Shown: in pieces, positions 7,654 to 17,379 of the stretch | Layout: the number at the start of each line of letters is the position of its first letter | Position numbering within the stretch: the first letter of the stretch is position 1 | Assembly (NCBI RefSeq): GCF_048268085.1 | Contig: NZ_JBLWWF010000013.1 | Span: 1-64,000, forward strand | Source: Neptunicella sp048268085 | Lineage (GTDB): Bacteria > Pseudomonadota > Gammaproteobacteria > Enterobacterales > Alteromonadaceae | DNA: 64,000 nt | Reading direction: 5' to 3' | Notes under the pieces: generated by a model | What the model saw: the letters and a program-made list of their open reading frames with translations, nothing else | Databases searched by the model: none | Told to the model about the DNA's origin: nothing | Translations under genes and position numbers: made by a program

Positions 7654-9903
7654 TTACTGTAAATAATCACCAGGACGGTAATCATTTATAAACTCAACTA
7701 ATTCTTCAAACGGCATGGGCTTGGCGTATAAAAAGCCTTGTCCTTCATCACAGCCTAAACTCTGCATATATTTAACTTGCTCGAGGTTTTCAAGTCCTTC
7801 AGCAATGGTTTCCAAGCCTAATTTTTTGCCTAGCGTGATAATGGTCTCAGCAAAAAATGACGATTGACCCTCACCTATATCTTTAACAAAAGCTCTGTCT
7901 ACTTTTAATCGATCCAAAGGTAACTGTTGTAAATAACTCATTGAAGAAAAGCCGGTTCCAAAGTCATCTATCGCAATTGAGACACCAAACTCTTTAAGTG
8001 CTTTAAGGGATTCCACCACGATATTCGGCTCATCCATTGCCACACTTTCGGTAATCTCCAATTCGATTTGCCTCGGACAGACTTTATTGGCGGTAATAAT
8101 CTTCATCACTTGCGAGACAAAATTTGGATCACGAAATTGTGGAACAGAAATATTAACTGCAATCCGCAAACCTTCAACGTTCAACTTTTGTAACTCTTTT
8201 AATCGGTGACAGGACTCTTCTAACACCCACATACCAATTTCAACAATTAAGCCGGAGTATTCCGCTAATGGCACAAACACCGCAGGGGAAATAAAACCAC
8301 CCTCTTTGGACGGCCAGCGTAACAACGCTTCCATCCCAATAATTTTTTCGTCGGTCAGACTAACCTGAGGCTGATACCAAAGCTGCAACTTGCGTTCCGA
8401 GAAATCGGTACGTAACTGCCGCATCATCGCCAATCGCCAGAACGTCTGCTCTTCCATCTCTCCCAAGTAATATTCGTAATTACTTGCAGCATTACGTTTG
8501 GCCCGATTTAAGGCAATATTGGTATATTTAAGAATATCTAAACCTGTGGCTTCGCAGTCGGTTAATTTAGCAAAACCAATGGTCATATTAACCAACAATC
8601 TGTGCTCACCAGCTTTAAAGTGTTGTTTAAACAAATCGTTTAACACTTTCGGGTTAATTTCTTCTTCATAGCCCACCAACCCAAAGACATCAGCCCCTAT
8701 TCGACCTTTGCCAACGGTGTCACTCAGCTTTTCTTTAAGCAAATCGGCAACCGATATCAATAATTGATTGCCCACTTCCTGACCTAAACCATCATTAATA
8801 TCAGCAAAATGATTAATATCAATTAACGCAGCAACCATTCGGCCGGAGTTAATTTGTTCTTCTTCGATATTGTCTAATAAATTAATAAATTCAGTTCTGT
8901 TGGGCAATTTGGTTAACCAGTCACGATAAGCTGCCAAGCGCAGTTCATGGAACAGATTAACATTCTCGTACCCTACCGACACACTGGATAAAAACACTTC
9001 GAGCAGCTGTTTATGTATGTCATCGATATCTTTGCCAATACGCACGAATACAGCAGCTTCGTGTCCGGCACTACACATATATAGCACCGTAAAATCGGGT
9101 TCGAAAATATGCTCTTTACGTAACAAACATTGAATAACCTGATGCACAATACGGGTATCATGCATGTTCTCTAATTTTTGATTTATATAAGTCGCAAACT
9201 CACCCGCTGCACCTAAAACATACACACCGTTATCATCTTTATCCAGCATTGAGCCTGCTCGGGCACAGACAATACCATCGGCTTCAAGCCCCATTAATGA
9301 GCTAATCTGGGTCACAACCCCTTCGCAGTAGCCTTTGACTGAATGTTCTTCAAGCAAGTTAGCCGCTGAATAGATAATTTTACTCAGCCCTTCACGGCTT
9401 TGATTAATAGATAGTATCTGTTGGTAAGACCGGATCGAGGCAATAATAGTGGTAACTAATTTACTGCGCGTCAGCTCAGTTTTAGTTTTGTAATCATTAA
9501 TATCGTATTCTTTAATGATTTTTTCTTCGGGGGCGTAACCGGGCTGACCGGTACGCAATATGATTCGTGGTTCGTCCAGTTTTAAATCTTCACGCAACTT
9601 TCTGGCCGTCACCAACCCGGCATCATCGGTCTCCATGACCACATCAAGCAAAATAATCGCTACTTTATTGCCTAATACGGCCAACATCTCCAGAGCTTGT
9701 TTACCTGAATAAGCATGATGAAACTTTAAAAAACGACCGTTAATTTCCAGATCAGACAAAGCTAAACGTGTGACTGAATGAATTTCTTCATCATCATCGA
9801 CAACAAGTAAATTCCACACTTCACGATCTTGGCTGGGTTCAACAGGTGCGTCGTCTTCTTCGAAGAAGACTAACTCATCGTTTTCATATTCACTCTGAGA
9901 CAT
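7654..9903 (-). CDS. Response regulator with DUF3369, degenerate GGDEF and EAL domains
   Basis: A 749-residue cyclic-di-GMP signalling protein. Residues ~30-155 are a receiver with acidic residues at 36-38 and phospho-acceptor Asp87 (ILLDVVM). Residues ~165-325 match the DUF3369 sensor seen after such receivers. Residues ~330-480 are a GGDEF-fold domain whose signature is lost (GLVGYEEE), so it should not make c-di-GMP. Residues ~495-740 are an EAL domain with MEALLRW, ELEITES, DDFGTGFSS and AEGLEN intact, so phosphodiesterase activity is likely. The receiver implies control by a sensor kinase not seen nearby. The gene is monocistronic; the 5' gap of 305 bp contains no other gene. Confidence 0.9.
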   Translation of the reverse strand: MSQSEYENDELVFFEEDDAPVEPSQDREVWNLLVVDDDEEIHSVTRLALSDLEINGRFLKFHHAYSGKQALEMLAVLGNKVAIILLDVVMETDDAGLVTARKLREDLKLDEPRIILRTGQPGYAPEEKIIKEYDINDYKTKTELTRSKLVTTIIASIRSYQQILSINQSREGLSKIIYSAANLLEEHSVKGYCEGVVTQISSLMGLEADGIVCARAGSMLDKDDNGVYVLGAAGEFATYINQKLENMHDTRIVHQVIQCLLRKEHIFEPDFTVLYMCSAGHEAAVFVRIGKDIDDIHKQLLEVFLSSVSVGYENVNLFHELRLAAYRDWLTKLPNRTEFINLLDNIEEEQINSGRMVAALIDINHFADINDGLGQEVGNQLLISVADLLKEKLSDTVGKGRIGADVFGLVGYEEEINPKVLNDLFKQHFKAGEHRLLVNMTIGFAKLTDCEATGLDILKYTNIALNRAKRNAASNYEYYLGEMEEQTFWRLAMMRQLRTDFSERKLQLWYQPQVSLTDEKIIGMEALLRWPSKEGGFISPAVFVPLAEYSGLIVEIGMWVLEESCHRLKELQKLNVEGLRIAVNISVPQFRDPNFVSQVMKIITANKVCPRQIELEITESVAMDEPNIVVESLKALKEFGVSIAIDDFGTGFSSMSYLQQLPLDRLKVDRAFVKDIGEGQSSFFAETIITLGKKLGLETIAEGLENLEQVKYMQSLGCDEGQGFLYAKPMPFEELVEFINDYRPGDYLQ

Positions 9904-10097
9904 TCAAACTACCAATCCTTTGCCACACGTTGCAGGATATTCCTGACAATATAATCTAATAGTCGATAACCTAATATAATTTATACAGAAATTACAGTTA
10001 TTTTGATTAAGATAAAGTGGATTATTCCGTATATCCAGCCTTTTTTATGCACCAAAATATTGCATAGAAGCCAAGCTGGGTATACGTGGATAGAAAT

Positions 10098-10121
10098 AAA
10101 GCGTGGTTTAAACCCCGCTTT
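10098..10121 (-). terminator. Possible terminator downstream of cysH
   Basis: AAAGCGTGG (10098-10106) and CCCCGCTTT (10113-10121) form a stem with one mismatch around TTTAAA. On the minus strand the stem is followed by a T-rich tail, about 90 nt past the cysH stop. Nothing else was recognised in the gap 9904-10208. Confidence 0.45.
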
Positions 10122-10208
10122 TAAACAGTATAGTGGGGATTAAATGAATTGCGATATAGTGACTATGACAGGGTGACTCTGATGTGACCTTTAAAATAAC
10201 GGCTAATG

Positions 10209-10952
10209 CTAAATACCATCACCAAACTCATGTAACCCACATTCTCTGACTAAACCATCAAAACGGGTTTCCTGCTCTGTCATACCAAGCTCTAGAGGTC
10301 GACTTGAATGCCAATCTCCAACTGATACATAGCCTTGTTCCCATAGCGGGTGATAAGGTAAATCATGCTCTTTAAGGTAATAATGCACATCCTTATTGCT
10401 CCAATCCAATATAGGATAAACCTTGAATTGCTTATCCAATTGCTGCAACACCGATAGTTTTTCACGGCTATCGGATTGCGAACGGCGCAAACCGGCAAAC
10501 CAAGTTTTTACCCCCAGTTCGCTAATTGCCCGCTGCATTGGTTCGACTTTATTCAGTTTATTATATTGTTCAATCCCTTCGAGTCCCTGCTCCCAAAGCT
10601 TACCTAAACGCGCTTCTTGCCAGGCAGGAGACAACTCGGCACGATATACTTTTAAATTAAGCTTTAACCTGTCGGTTAGCTGATCAATAAATTGGTATGT
10701 CTCTGGAAAAAGATGCCCCGTATCGGTCAACACCACCGGAATATCCGGGTATTGGCGAGTGACCATATGCAGCATAACCGCCGCCTGAATCCCAAAGCTG
10801 GATGACAACATGATATTCTGCGGCAAATAATCCAGAGCCCAGCGAACACGTTGTTCAGCCGTCTGATTTTCCAACTTTTGATTTAGTTGCAATAGCTCGT
10901 CGGCTTGTAAAACCGTCAACCTTTCGGTTTGTTCAAAAAGCACGTTATGCAT
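10209..10952 (-). CDS. cysH: Phosphoadenosine phosphosulfate (PAPS) reductase
   Basis: CysH reduces PAPS to sulfite with thioredoxin or glutaredoxin in assimilatory sulfate reduction. At 247 residues it is close to E. coli CysH (244). The nucleotide-binding region contains SSSFGIQAA, and the C-terminal ECGLH carries the catalytic Cys (about 238). The CC pairs of iron-sulfur APS reductases are absent, so PAPS is the expected substrate. The start chosen is ATG at 10952, overlapping the cysI stop by 8 nt (ATGCATAA), which implies translational coupling. The reading frame stays open further upstream inside cysI, but that extension is not expected. It is third in the cysJIH operon. Confidence 0.95.
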   Translation of the reverse strand: MHNVLFEQTERLTVLQADELLQLNQKLENQTAEQRVRWALDYLPQNIMLSSSFGIQAAVMLHMVTRQYPDIPVVLTDTGHLFPETYQFIDQLTDRLKLNLKVYRAELSPAWQEARLGKLWEQGLEGIEQYNKLNKVEPMQRAISELGVKTWFAGLRRSQSDSREKLSVLQQLDKQFKVYPILDWSNKDVHYYLKEHDLPYHPLWEQGYVSVGDWHSSRPLELGMTEQETRFDGLVRECGLHEFGDGI

Positions 10953-12657
10953 AAAAATCCCGTGCAGAATCGACCACTTCAGCAACAATACCCTTGCGAA
11001 TGGTAAAATCCCCAAAGGCTTCACCGTCCAAGCGTTCTTTTGACCAACGACCAATAAGTTCGTCTAACTCAGCCATAATTTGCTCTTCGCTGATATTTTC
11101 ACGATACATTTTGGGAATACGTGTACCGTTCACATTACCACCCAGATGCAAATTATATTTGCCCGGCCCCTTACCCACTAAACCGATTTCGGCCAGCATG
11201 GCACGTCCACAGCCATTAGGGCATCCGGTCACCCGAAAAATAATACTCTCATCCGGTATCCCGTGTTTAGCCAAAATACCTTCTAATAATGTCACTGTTT
11301 GCGGCAACATGCGTTCGGCTTCGGCCATTGCCAATGGACAGGTTGGCAATGCCACACAAGCCATCGAACTGACACGCTGTAGGCTTACACCGTCATCAAT
11401 TAAGCCATGCTGACGAGCAATAGCTTCAATTTGATCTTTTTGTTCCGTAGGTACACCGGCAATAATCAAATTCTGGTTGGCGGTGATCCTGAAATCACCA
11501 GAGTGAATGTTGGCAATTTCACGCAAACCAGTTTTAAGAGGTTTGTTTGGAAAATCCAAAATACGCCCATTTTCAATAAACAGGGTTAAATGATGCTGTC
11601 CATCAATTCCTTCAACCCAACCAAAACGGTCACCGCGACCGGTAAATTCATAAGGACGGCTTGGTGCAAACGCGATACCAGCCCGCTTTTCCACTTCTTG
11701 CTTGAACACATCTACCCCAACTCGTTCCAGGGTATACTTGGTTTTAGCATTTTTGCGATCGACCCGGTTGCCCCAGTCACGTTGAGTCGTCACCACGGCT
11801 TCAGCCACTTCCAGGGTTTTCTCAACGGGAATAAAGCCAAAATCATCCGCTTTACGTGGAAAGGTAGCCGTATCACCGTGGGTCATAGCTAAGCCACCAC
11901 CAACGAGGACATTAAAGCCAATCAACTTGCCATTTTGGGCAATGGCGACAAAATTTAAATCGTTACCGTGCACATCCAAATCATTTTGTGGAGGCACCAC
12001 CACGGTGGTTTTAAATTTGCGTGGCAAATAGGTCGCACCCAAAATAGGTTCTTGTTCTACGGCTTCTGTTTTCTCACCATCTAACCACACTTCAGCATAA
12101 CCATTAGTGCGGGGTAAGAAATGCTCACTGATTTTCTTAGCCCACTCGTAAGCTTCCTGATGCACTGAGGATTCAATCGGATTAGGTGTACACAGTACAT
12201 TTCGGTTCATGTCAGATGCGGTGGCTATGGAGTCTAGTCCAACCCGATGAAGTACTTTATGCGCTTCTTTAATATTGCGTTTTAAGATACCGTGATACTG
12301 AAAAGTCTGCCGAGTGGTCAATCGTATACTGCCATAGATGGTGTCTTCTTCAGCAAACTTATCCACTGCTAACCACTGCGCAGGAGTAATTACGCCTCCC
12401 GGAATACGGGCACGTAACATTAAATTAATTAATGGTTCTAATTTTTGTTTAGCACGTTCGGCACGAATATCACGATCATCTTGCTGATACATACCGTGAA
12501 AGCGAATTAACTGGAAATTATCACCCTGAAAACCACCGGTTAAATCATTCTGAATATCTTCAGCCAATGTTCCGCGTAAGTAATTGCTCTCAATTTTTAA
12601 GCGTTCGTTATCTGATAACTTACCTTCAACGATGTGATTATTGTCTTTAGTACTCAT
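10945..12657 (-). CDS. cysI: Sulfite reductase hemoprotein beta subunit
   Basis: CysI catalyses the six-electron reduction of sulfite to sulfide at a coupled siroheme and [4Fe-4S] centre, receiving electrons from CysJ. It is 570 residues, exactly the E. coli length. The cluster cysteines are C434 and C440 (CVALPTC) and C479 and C483 (CPNGC), the same numbering as in E. coli. Its ATG shares one base with the cysJ stop (TAATG), and its own end overlaps the cysH start, so the three genes form a tightly coupled operon. The siroheme synthase and sulfate-activation genes of the pathway are not in this window. Confidence 0.97.
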   Translation of the reverse strand: MSTKDNNHIVEGKLSDNERLKIESNYLRGTLAEDIQNDLTGGFQGDNFQLIRFHGMYQQDDRDIRAERAKQKLEPLINLMLRARIPGGVITPAQWLAVDKFAEEDTIYGSIRLTTRQTFQYHGILKRNIKEAHKVLHRVGLDSIATASDMNRNVLCTPNPIESSVHQEAYEWAKKISEHFLPRTNGYAEVWLDGEKTEAVEQEPILGATYLPRKFKTTVVVPPQNDLDVHGNDLNFVAIAQNGKLIGFNVLVGGGLAMTHGDTATFPRKADDFGFIPVEKTLEVAEAVVTTQRDWGNRVDRKNAKTKYTLERVGVDVFKQEVEKRAGIAFAPSRPYEFTGRGDRFGWVEGIDGQHHLTLFIENGRILDFPNKPLKTGLREIANIHSGDFRITANQNLIIAGVPTEQKDQIEAIARQHGLIDDGVSLQRVSSMACVALPTCPLAMAEAERMLPQTVTLLEGILAKHGIPDESIIFRVTGCPNGCGRAMLAEIGLVGKGPGKYNLHLGGNVNGTRIPKMYRENISEEQIMAELDELIGRWSKERLDGEAFGDFTIRKGIVAEVVDSARDFYA

Positions 12658-14468
12658 TAATACACGTCCTTCTGATAACGTTTAGCTTTACGTAATTCGG
12701 TAATATATTGTTTTGCTTGATCAATGGATTGCTGGCCATGCTCGGCCACGATATCAATTAACGCGTCATCCACATCTTTGGCCATTTGGTTAGCATCACC
12801 GCACACATAAAGATGCGCGCCTTGCTGCAACCATTCATAAACCTCTTTACCTTGCTCACGCAGACGGTGTTGTACATAGATTTTTTGTTGTTGATCACGA
12901 GAAAATGCCAAACTCACTCTGTCCAATACGCCATCTTTAACCAGCGCTTGCCATTCGGTTTGATACAGAAAATCCTGAGTAAAATTAGGGTTGCCAAAAA
13001 ACAGCCAGTTTTTACCGCTGGCATCATCAGCTTGGCGTTGCTGCATAAAAGCACGGAATGGCGCAATACCCGTGCCTGGACCAATCATAATGACTGACGT
13101 GTCAGGATCGGCTGGTAGACGGAAGTTATCGTTATGTTCGATAAAGACCTTAACAGGTTGATCTTCTTCTAAACGATTAGCTAAAAAACCAGATGCACCA
13201 CCTTGATGAGAATGACCAAACGCATCGTATTCCACCAATGCCACAGTGAGATGCACTTCGTCTTCCACTTCCGCCTGACTGGATGCAATAGAATATAATC
13301 GCGGAGTAATAGCACGAAGACCTAGCAGCAATTGTTCCGCAGAGAGTTTGGCAGGATATTGGCGAACAATATCAATAATCTGACGTTCGGCTAAATAGCT
13401 GCGTAACGTCGCTTTATCTTCCAGTAGCGCTCTTAATTCTGCATTCTGTGAAGCTTCGGCATAAGCTTCAACAAACTTGGGATAACTTTGCGTCAGTTCT
13501 AATTTGTCCAATAATGCATCGCGTAAACTAAGTTTTTCGTCACCCAGTGTCACGTCTTCATTACCATCAAGCTCAAGTAACGCTAAAAGTTCATCGACCT
13601 GAGCAGGATCATTACTAAACCACACACCTAATGCATCGCCAGGCTGATAACTTAAGCCTGAGTCTTCGAGTGATATTTCAACATGACGAATATCTTTGAC
13701 CGAATCGCGGCCTGTAATCTTTTGGCATTCAATTAATTTGGCAGTGAACGGATTTTTCTTGGAATACTGACTGCTTGCCTTAACCGCATTATCACCATGC
13801 AGACTGACAACCTGCGATTGACCACCCGCTTTTAATTCCGGCTTTAATTTTTCGGTAAATTGTTCAGACCATTGTGAAACTTGCTCGTCATAATCTACAT
13901 CGCAATCCAGACGTTCAAACAATGGTTTAGCACCTAATGCACTTAAACGTTGCTCAAAATCCTTACCGGTTTGACAGAAAAATTCATAACTACTGTCCCC
14001 CAAACCAATGACAGCAAATTTTAAACTCTCTAATTTGGGCGCTTTTTTACCGCCTAAAAATTCATGTAGTTCAACCGCATCGTCAGGCGCATCACCTTCT
14101 CCATGGGTACTCACCACCACCAATAAATGTGTCTCGTTTTTAATCTGACGGGGCTTATAATCGGCCATATTGATCAGGTTAACTTGCAGACCGGCGTCTT
14201 TCGCTTTCGCTTGATACTCGGTAGCAACACCTTTGGCATTGCCGGTTTGTGAACCATACAAAATAGTCAGCGAGGCTTTGGCTGCAGTTTGAGTTTGTAT
14301 TTCAGGCGCGGCAATTCCAGATTGAGATTGTGCCAGTCCCGCCAAATAACCGCTAACCCAAGTTAGTTGTTGGGAGTTAAGGGTGGCGATGACCTGATTA
14401 AGCGCTGCCCATTGGGTATCGGTTAGCAATGAACCTGATGCAGGCAGAACTTTAGATAATAACGACAT
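12657..14468 (-). CDS. cysJ: Sulfite reductase flavoprotein alpha subunit
   Basis: CysJ passes electrons from NADPH through FAD and FMN to CysI. Its 603 residues comprise a flavodoxin-like FMN domain (~67-205, with LYGSQTGNAKGVA and STHGEGDAPDDA), a connecting FAD-binding domain (~235-450, with RLYSIASS) and an NADPH-binding C-terminus (GPGTGIAPFRAFMQ; end YQKDVY). All parts are complete. It is the first gene of cysJIH. No clear promoter or CysB site could be fixed in the 14469-14697 gap, although transcription must begin there. Confidence 0.97.
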   Translation of the reverse strand: MSLLSKVLPASGSLLTDTQWAALNQVIATLNSQQLTWVSGYLAGLAQSQSGIAAPEIQTQTAAKASLTILYGSQTGNAKGVATEYQAKAKDAGLQVNLINMADYKPRQIKNETHLLVVVSTHGEGDAPDDAVELHEFLGGKKAPKLESLKFAVIGLGDSSYEFFCQTGKDFEQRLSALGAKPLFERLDCDVDYDEQVSQWSEQFTEKLKPELKAGGQSQVVSLHGDNAVKASSQYSKKNPFTAKLIECQKITGRDSVKDIRHVEISLEDSGLSYQPGDALGVWFSNDPAQVDELLALLELDGNEDVTLGDEKLSLRDALLDKLELTQSYPKFVEAYAEASQNAELRALLEDKATLRSYLAERQIIDIVRQYPAKLSAEQLLLGLRAITPRLYSIASSQAEVEDEVHLTVALVEYDAFGHSHQGGASGFLANRLEEDQPVKVFIEHNDNFRLPADPDTSVIMIGPGTGIAPFRAFMQQRQADDASGKNWLFFGNPNFTQDFLYQTEWQALVKDGVLDRVSLAFSRDQQQKIYVQHRLREQGKEVYEWLQQGAHLYVCGDANQMAKDVDDALIDIVAEHGQQSIDQAKQYITELRKAKRYQKDVY

Positions 14469-14697
14469 AGGAATCGAACCTGAACTTATTTAGATTTTAA
14501 CAATGATGCAAGGATAATGGCTGCAAGGAATAACCGGAAAGAATAAATACAAATTTTTTATTACTTTTTAAACTTAATAAATTCCACGATGCATTGAAAA
14601 GTTTTCTATACGCATCCAAATAGTGGTTTGCCCAACAATTCGACTCGACGTTTAACACATGTGGTTATTGAAAAGGTTTTTAGCGTCTGTGACAAAC

Positions 14698-14725
14698 AAT
14701 AAAGTCCAGTAAACTGGACTTTATT
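14698..14725 (-). terminator. Intrinsic terminator of the copper chaperone/DUF2333/OMP operon
   Basis: AATAAAGTCCAG and CTGGACTTTATT form a perfect 12-bp stem around TAAA, 25 bp past the stop of the OMP gene at 14751. Its symmetry means it could also work on the other strand. Confidence 0.85.
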
Positions 14726-14750
14726 GGATAATTATTTACAAATATAGATA

Positions 14751-15503
14751 TTAAAAATGCACCTCAACGCCTGCAAATGGTCCTTTAAATTCCAAGTCGG
14801 AATAGACTCCATCTAAATCATCGAGCTTCAAAACAAAAGAGCGATAGCCCAATTGCCAAGTCACATCCAGGGCAAAATTTTCCATCATGTTATATGTGAT
14901 TGCAGCTTGATATTCATACACCTTATGATCATCAATAGACAAATAATTGCCTTCTGCGTAAACACCTAACCCGGTTAATGGCATTTCTACGATAAACTTG
15001 CTGTAAAGTAATGGAATAAAGCCAGAAAAATGTTCGGTTCCGTCTAAGCTGGCGTTATCAGCATCCTGAACAAAAATACTTCCATCCACATCTTTAATAT
15101 TCAGACCAAAGTCAAAACTGACTAGATCATTATCAAATAATTCGTAGTACAAAACATAGTCGGTATTAGTAAGATCAATATCGGTAACTAATCTGGAGTC
15201 AGCCTCAAAGGTTTGATTGCCAAAAGTAAAACTGCTGGTCAGGGTAGTATCACCATTATTACTAAAGCTGGTACGACGAATTTTCAGGTTAGGAATTAAC
15301 GGAATGGGGTGTTCCAATGCCACATAAAAAGACGCTTTGGTTTTATCATTAAATGAAAAATTAGCTAAATTACTATCATCGGCATACCCGCCATCCGCAC
15401 CAATATTCCAGCCTTGAACGCCAGCATAGACGCCTAGCAATGTATCGGCATAAACCGTATTTGTCAGACCAAGTAACGCGGCTGCAATAAGTGTTTTCTT
15501 CAT
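14751..15503 (-). CDS. TIGR04219-type outer membrane beta-barrel protein
   Basis: A 250-residue exported protein. The signal peptide is at about 1-19, with cleavage after VYA. The mature part alternates hydrophobic and polar residues throughout, carries the typical N-terminal GVYAGVQGWN segment, and ends in a C-terminal aromatic residue (VEVHF), the outer membrane assembly signal. This matches the TIGR04219 family of small OMPs of marine gammaproteobacteria, whose function is unknown. Its ATG is 3 nt after the DUF2333 stop, with AAGGATAAAAA as SD, so it is translated as the last gene of a three-gene operon. Confidence 0.8.
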   Translation of the reverse strand: MKKTLIAAALLGLTNTVYADTLLGVYAGVQGWNIGADGGYADDSNLANFSFNDKTKASFYVALEHPIPLIPNLKIRRTSFSNNGDTTLTSSFTFGNQTFEADSRLVTDIDLTNTDYVLYYELFDNDLVSFDFGLNIKDVDGSIFVQDADNASLDGTEHFSGFIPLLYSKFIVEMPLTGLGVYAEGNYLSIDDHKVYEYQAAITYNMMENFALDVTWQLGYRSFVLKLDDLDGVYSDLEFKGPFAGVEVHF

Positions 15504-15506
15504 TTT

Positions 15507-16502
15507 TTATCCTTGCGTCAGTAATTCAGTTAAATCAATTAAAGCAGCGTTGGCGCGGGAAATATAGTTCGCCATGACCAATGAATGATTAGCCATAGTG
15601 CCAAAACCACTGCCATTTAAAATCATGGGGCTCCATACGGTTTGTTGGGTTGCTTCCAAGTCGCGAATAATTTGCCGCAAACTGATTAAGGCATTCTTTT
15701 TCTCAAGGGTATCGGCAAAGTCGACTTCAACAGCTTTGAGAAAATGCAGTAACGCCCAGCACGCCCCGCGGGATTCATAGAAAACATTATCCAAATCCCA
15801 CCAGCTGGTTTTCAAATAAGCCTGATCATGGGTCGGCGTAGACTGTTGTGCCGCGTTATCGCCGGCCAGATCGGTATTAATACGTTCCTGCCCAACACTG
15901 GCACTCAGGCGCTGGGATAAACTTCCCAAACGCTTTTCGACTTGCTTTAACCAATCACGCAAATTATCTGCCCTTGTATAAAACTGGGCTGAATTATCAG
16001 CAGTATCCAATAACCCTTTACGATATTGAATTAATGCATCAATCCCTTCTTGATATTGTGACTCGGCAGACGGCAATAACCATCCACGATGGTCAATATT
16101 AAACTTGGGCTGAGCAAGCGTCAGTTGGGCATTTTCCCGTGACTGTGATTGAGAGCGACTAAAATCACGACGCATGGCTAATGCCAAATCACGTACCATT
16201 TCCAACGCACCAAATTCCCAACTTGGCATATTGTCCATTAATACACTCGGTGGCATAACATCATTGGATAAATAGCCACCGGGCTTATCGAGTAAAGTCT
16301 GTGACACCTGGATCAGGGTTGAAGTAAGAACAAAGCCCGCAACCGGCTTAGTCGCGTTAGCCTCATTTAACTGTTGATAGGCAGCTTGCTTAGGATCAAA
16401 CTGGTCGGGTTCAATACTCCAATAAACTGCAATGATATAAAAGAATAACAGCAATACCGATAAACTGATGATGATCCATTTACTGGTTAGATATTGTTTC
16501 AC
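15507..16502 (-). CDS. DUF2333 family membrane protein
   Basis: A 331-residue protein with one N-terminal membrane helix (about 9-28) and a helical periplasmic domain containing KPGGYLSNDVMPP, WEFGALEMVRDLA and a C-terminal NGSGFGTMANHSLVMANYIS block. These are the conserved stretches of DUF2333, known from Pseudomonas and marine gammaproteobacteria without an assigned function. It lies between the copper chaperone and an OMP gene in one operon, so an envelope role is likely. No catalytic residues can be named. Confidence 0.8.
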   Translation of the reverse strand: MKQYLTSKWIIISLSVLLLFFYIIAVYWSIEPDQFDPKQAAYQQLNEANATKPVAGFVLTSTLIQVSQTLLDKPGGYLSNDVMPPSVLMDNMPSWEFGALEMVRDLALAMRRDFSRSQSQSRENAQLTLAQPKFNIDHRGWLLPSAESQYQEGIDALIQYRKGLLDTADNSAQFYTRADNLRDWLKQVEKRLGSLSQRLSASVGQERINTDLAGDNAAQQSTPTHDQAYLKTSWWDLDNVFYESRGACWALLHFLKAVEVDFADTLEKKNALISLRQIIRDLEATQQTVWSPMILNGSGFGTMANHSLVMANYISRANAALIDLTELLTQG

Positions 16503-16521
16503 AATCGATCTCCAGTGATGA

Positions 16522-16953
16522 TTAATGATGTGTATGTGACCCGGGCTTAATCACCTTAGCGGAAAACGTTAAGGTTTCGCCATCTTGCATGATTAAGGTC
16601 AACTGGACAGTCTGATCCAGATGTAATGGCTGTTTAAGATCAAATAACATTAAATGTAAGCCGCTTGGTTCAAACTTAACGACTTTCCCGGCAGGTATTG
16701 TAACACTGTCCTGCTGCATCATGCGCATCATATCGTTATGCATCATATGCGCATGTAATTCGACTTTATTGGCTACGTTACTTTGTGCGCCAATAATCAC
16801 TTGATCGGTAGTACCGGTGTTTTCAATATTAAAATAAGCCGACGTATTAGGTACACCGGGTGGAAGAAGGCGAACCTCGGCCTCAGAAACGACTAACTGT
16901 GCAGCAACACTGGTAGATAACAAGGTGAATAACGCTAACACTAATAATCGCAT
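16522..16953 (-). CDS. Periplasmic copper chaperone PCu(A)C
   Basis: A 143-residue exported protein of the PCu(A)C family, which binds Cu(I) in the periplasm and helps load the CuA site of cytochrome oxidase. A signal peptide is at about 1-18. The copper ligands of the H-M-xn-M-x-H-x-M pattern are visible in ELHAHMMHNDMMRMM and GLHLMLFD. The Met/His-rich centre is more extended than usual. It is the first gene of an operon with DUF2333 and a TIGR04219 OMP. Confidence 0.88.
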   Translation of the reverse strand: MRLLVLALFTLLSTSVAAQLVVSEAEVRLLPPGVPNTSAYFNIENTGTTDQVIIGAQSNVANKVELHAHMMHNDMMRMMQQDSVTIPAGKVVKFEPSGLHLMLFDLKQPLHLDQTVQLTLIMQDGETLTFSAKVIKPGSHTHH

Positions 16954-17033
16954 CTTAATCTCCGCAACGTAAAGTTATATGGGGCAATGAAATTATTCAG
17001 TAAATCGAGTCATAAACCAAGCTAGATTTAATC

Positions 17034-17366
17034 TTAATTGCTCACTTCATTGCGATCTTTCACCAGCCAGATTATCACAATTGCCATCAACACTACTGGC
17101 CACAGGCTCGCAGCGCCGGCAAGAATAATTGAACCAATCACCACACAACCAACAAATAACAGGACGCTAAGCATGCTAATCGCCAGAAAAAAGCCGAGTA
17201 ACAACATAATCACGCCAACAACTGCAAAAGAAAACCAACCAGCCATGCCGGTTAAATGCTCATCTCCTACTGAGACCATAACTTGTCCCCAGTCACTAAT
17301 CACTTCGCCAAAGCACCAGGTCAGAATAATCCCGACCAGCACGGCAATAATTAGATTTTTGAACAT
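17034..17366 (-). CDS. Small multi-helix membrane protein in the psp operon (PspG-like?)
   Basis: A 110-residue protein with three or four hydrophobic helices (about 3-20, 42-62, 63-80, 83-100) and a charged tail. The start is ATG at 17366, preceded by AGGAGAAAGAGC; an upstream in-frame extension lacks an SD and overlaps pspC. It is the last gene after pspA and pspC. The C-terminal stretch LWPVVLMAIVIIWLVKD resembles by eye the C-terminal helix of E. coli PspG (LLPWLLLAIAVVWVIKA), so a PspG-like role is possible. The similarity is short and hydrophobic, hence tentative. PspB is not recognised in the operon. Confidence 0.7.
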   Translation of the reverse strand: MFKNLIIAVLVGIILTWCFGEVISDWGQVMVSVGDEHLTGMAGWFSFAVVGVIMLLLGFFLAISMLSVLLFVGCVVIGSIILAGAASLWPVVLMAIVIIWLVKDRNEVSN

Positions 17367-17379
17367 GCTCTTTCTCCTA

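Noticed and set aside
8640..8720. The GGDEF domain as an active diguanylate cyclase
   Set aside because: The signature reads GLVGYEEE, so the catalytic residues are missing; only the EAL domain is likely active.
14470..14492. A tRNA T-arm-like GGTTCGATTCC on the minus strand just before cysJ
   Set aside because: No acceptor, D or anticodon stems can be built around it, and it overlaps the cysJ translation start.
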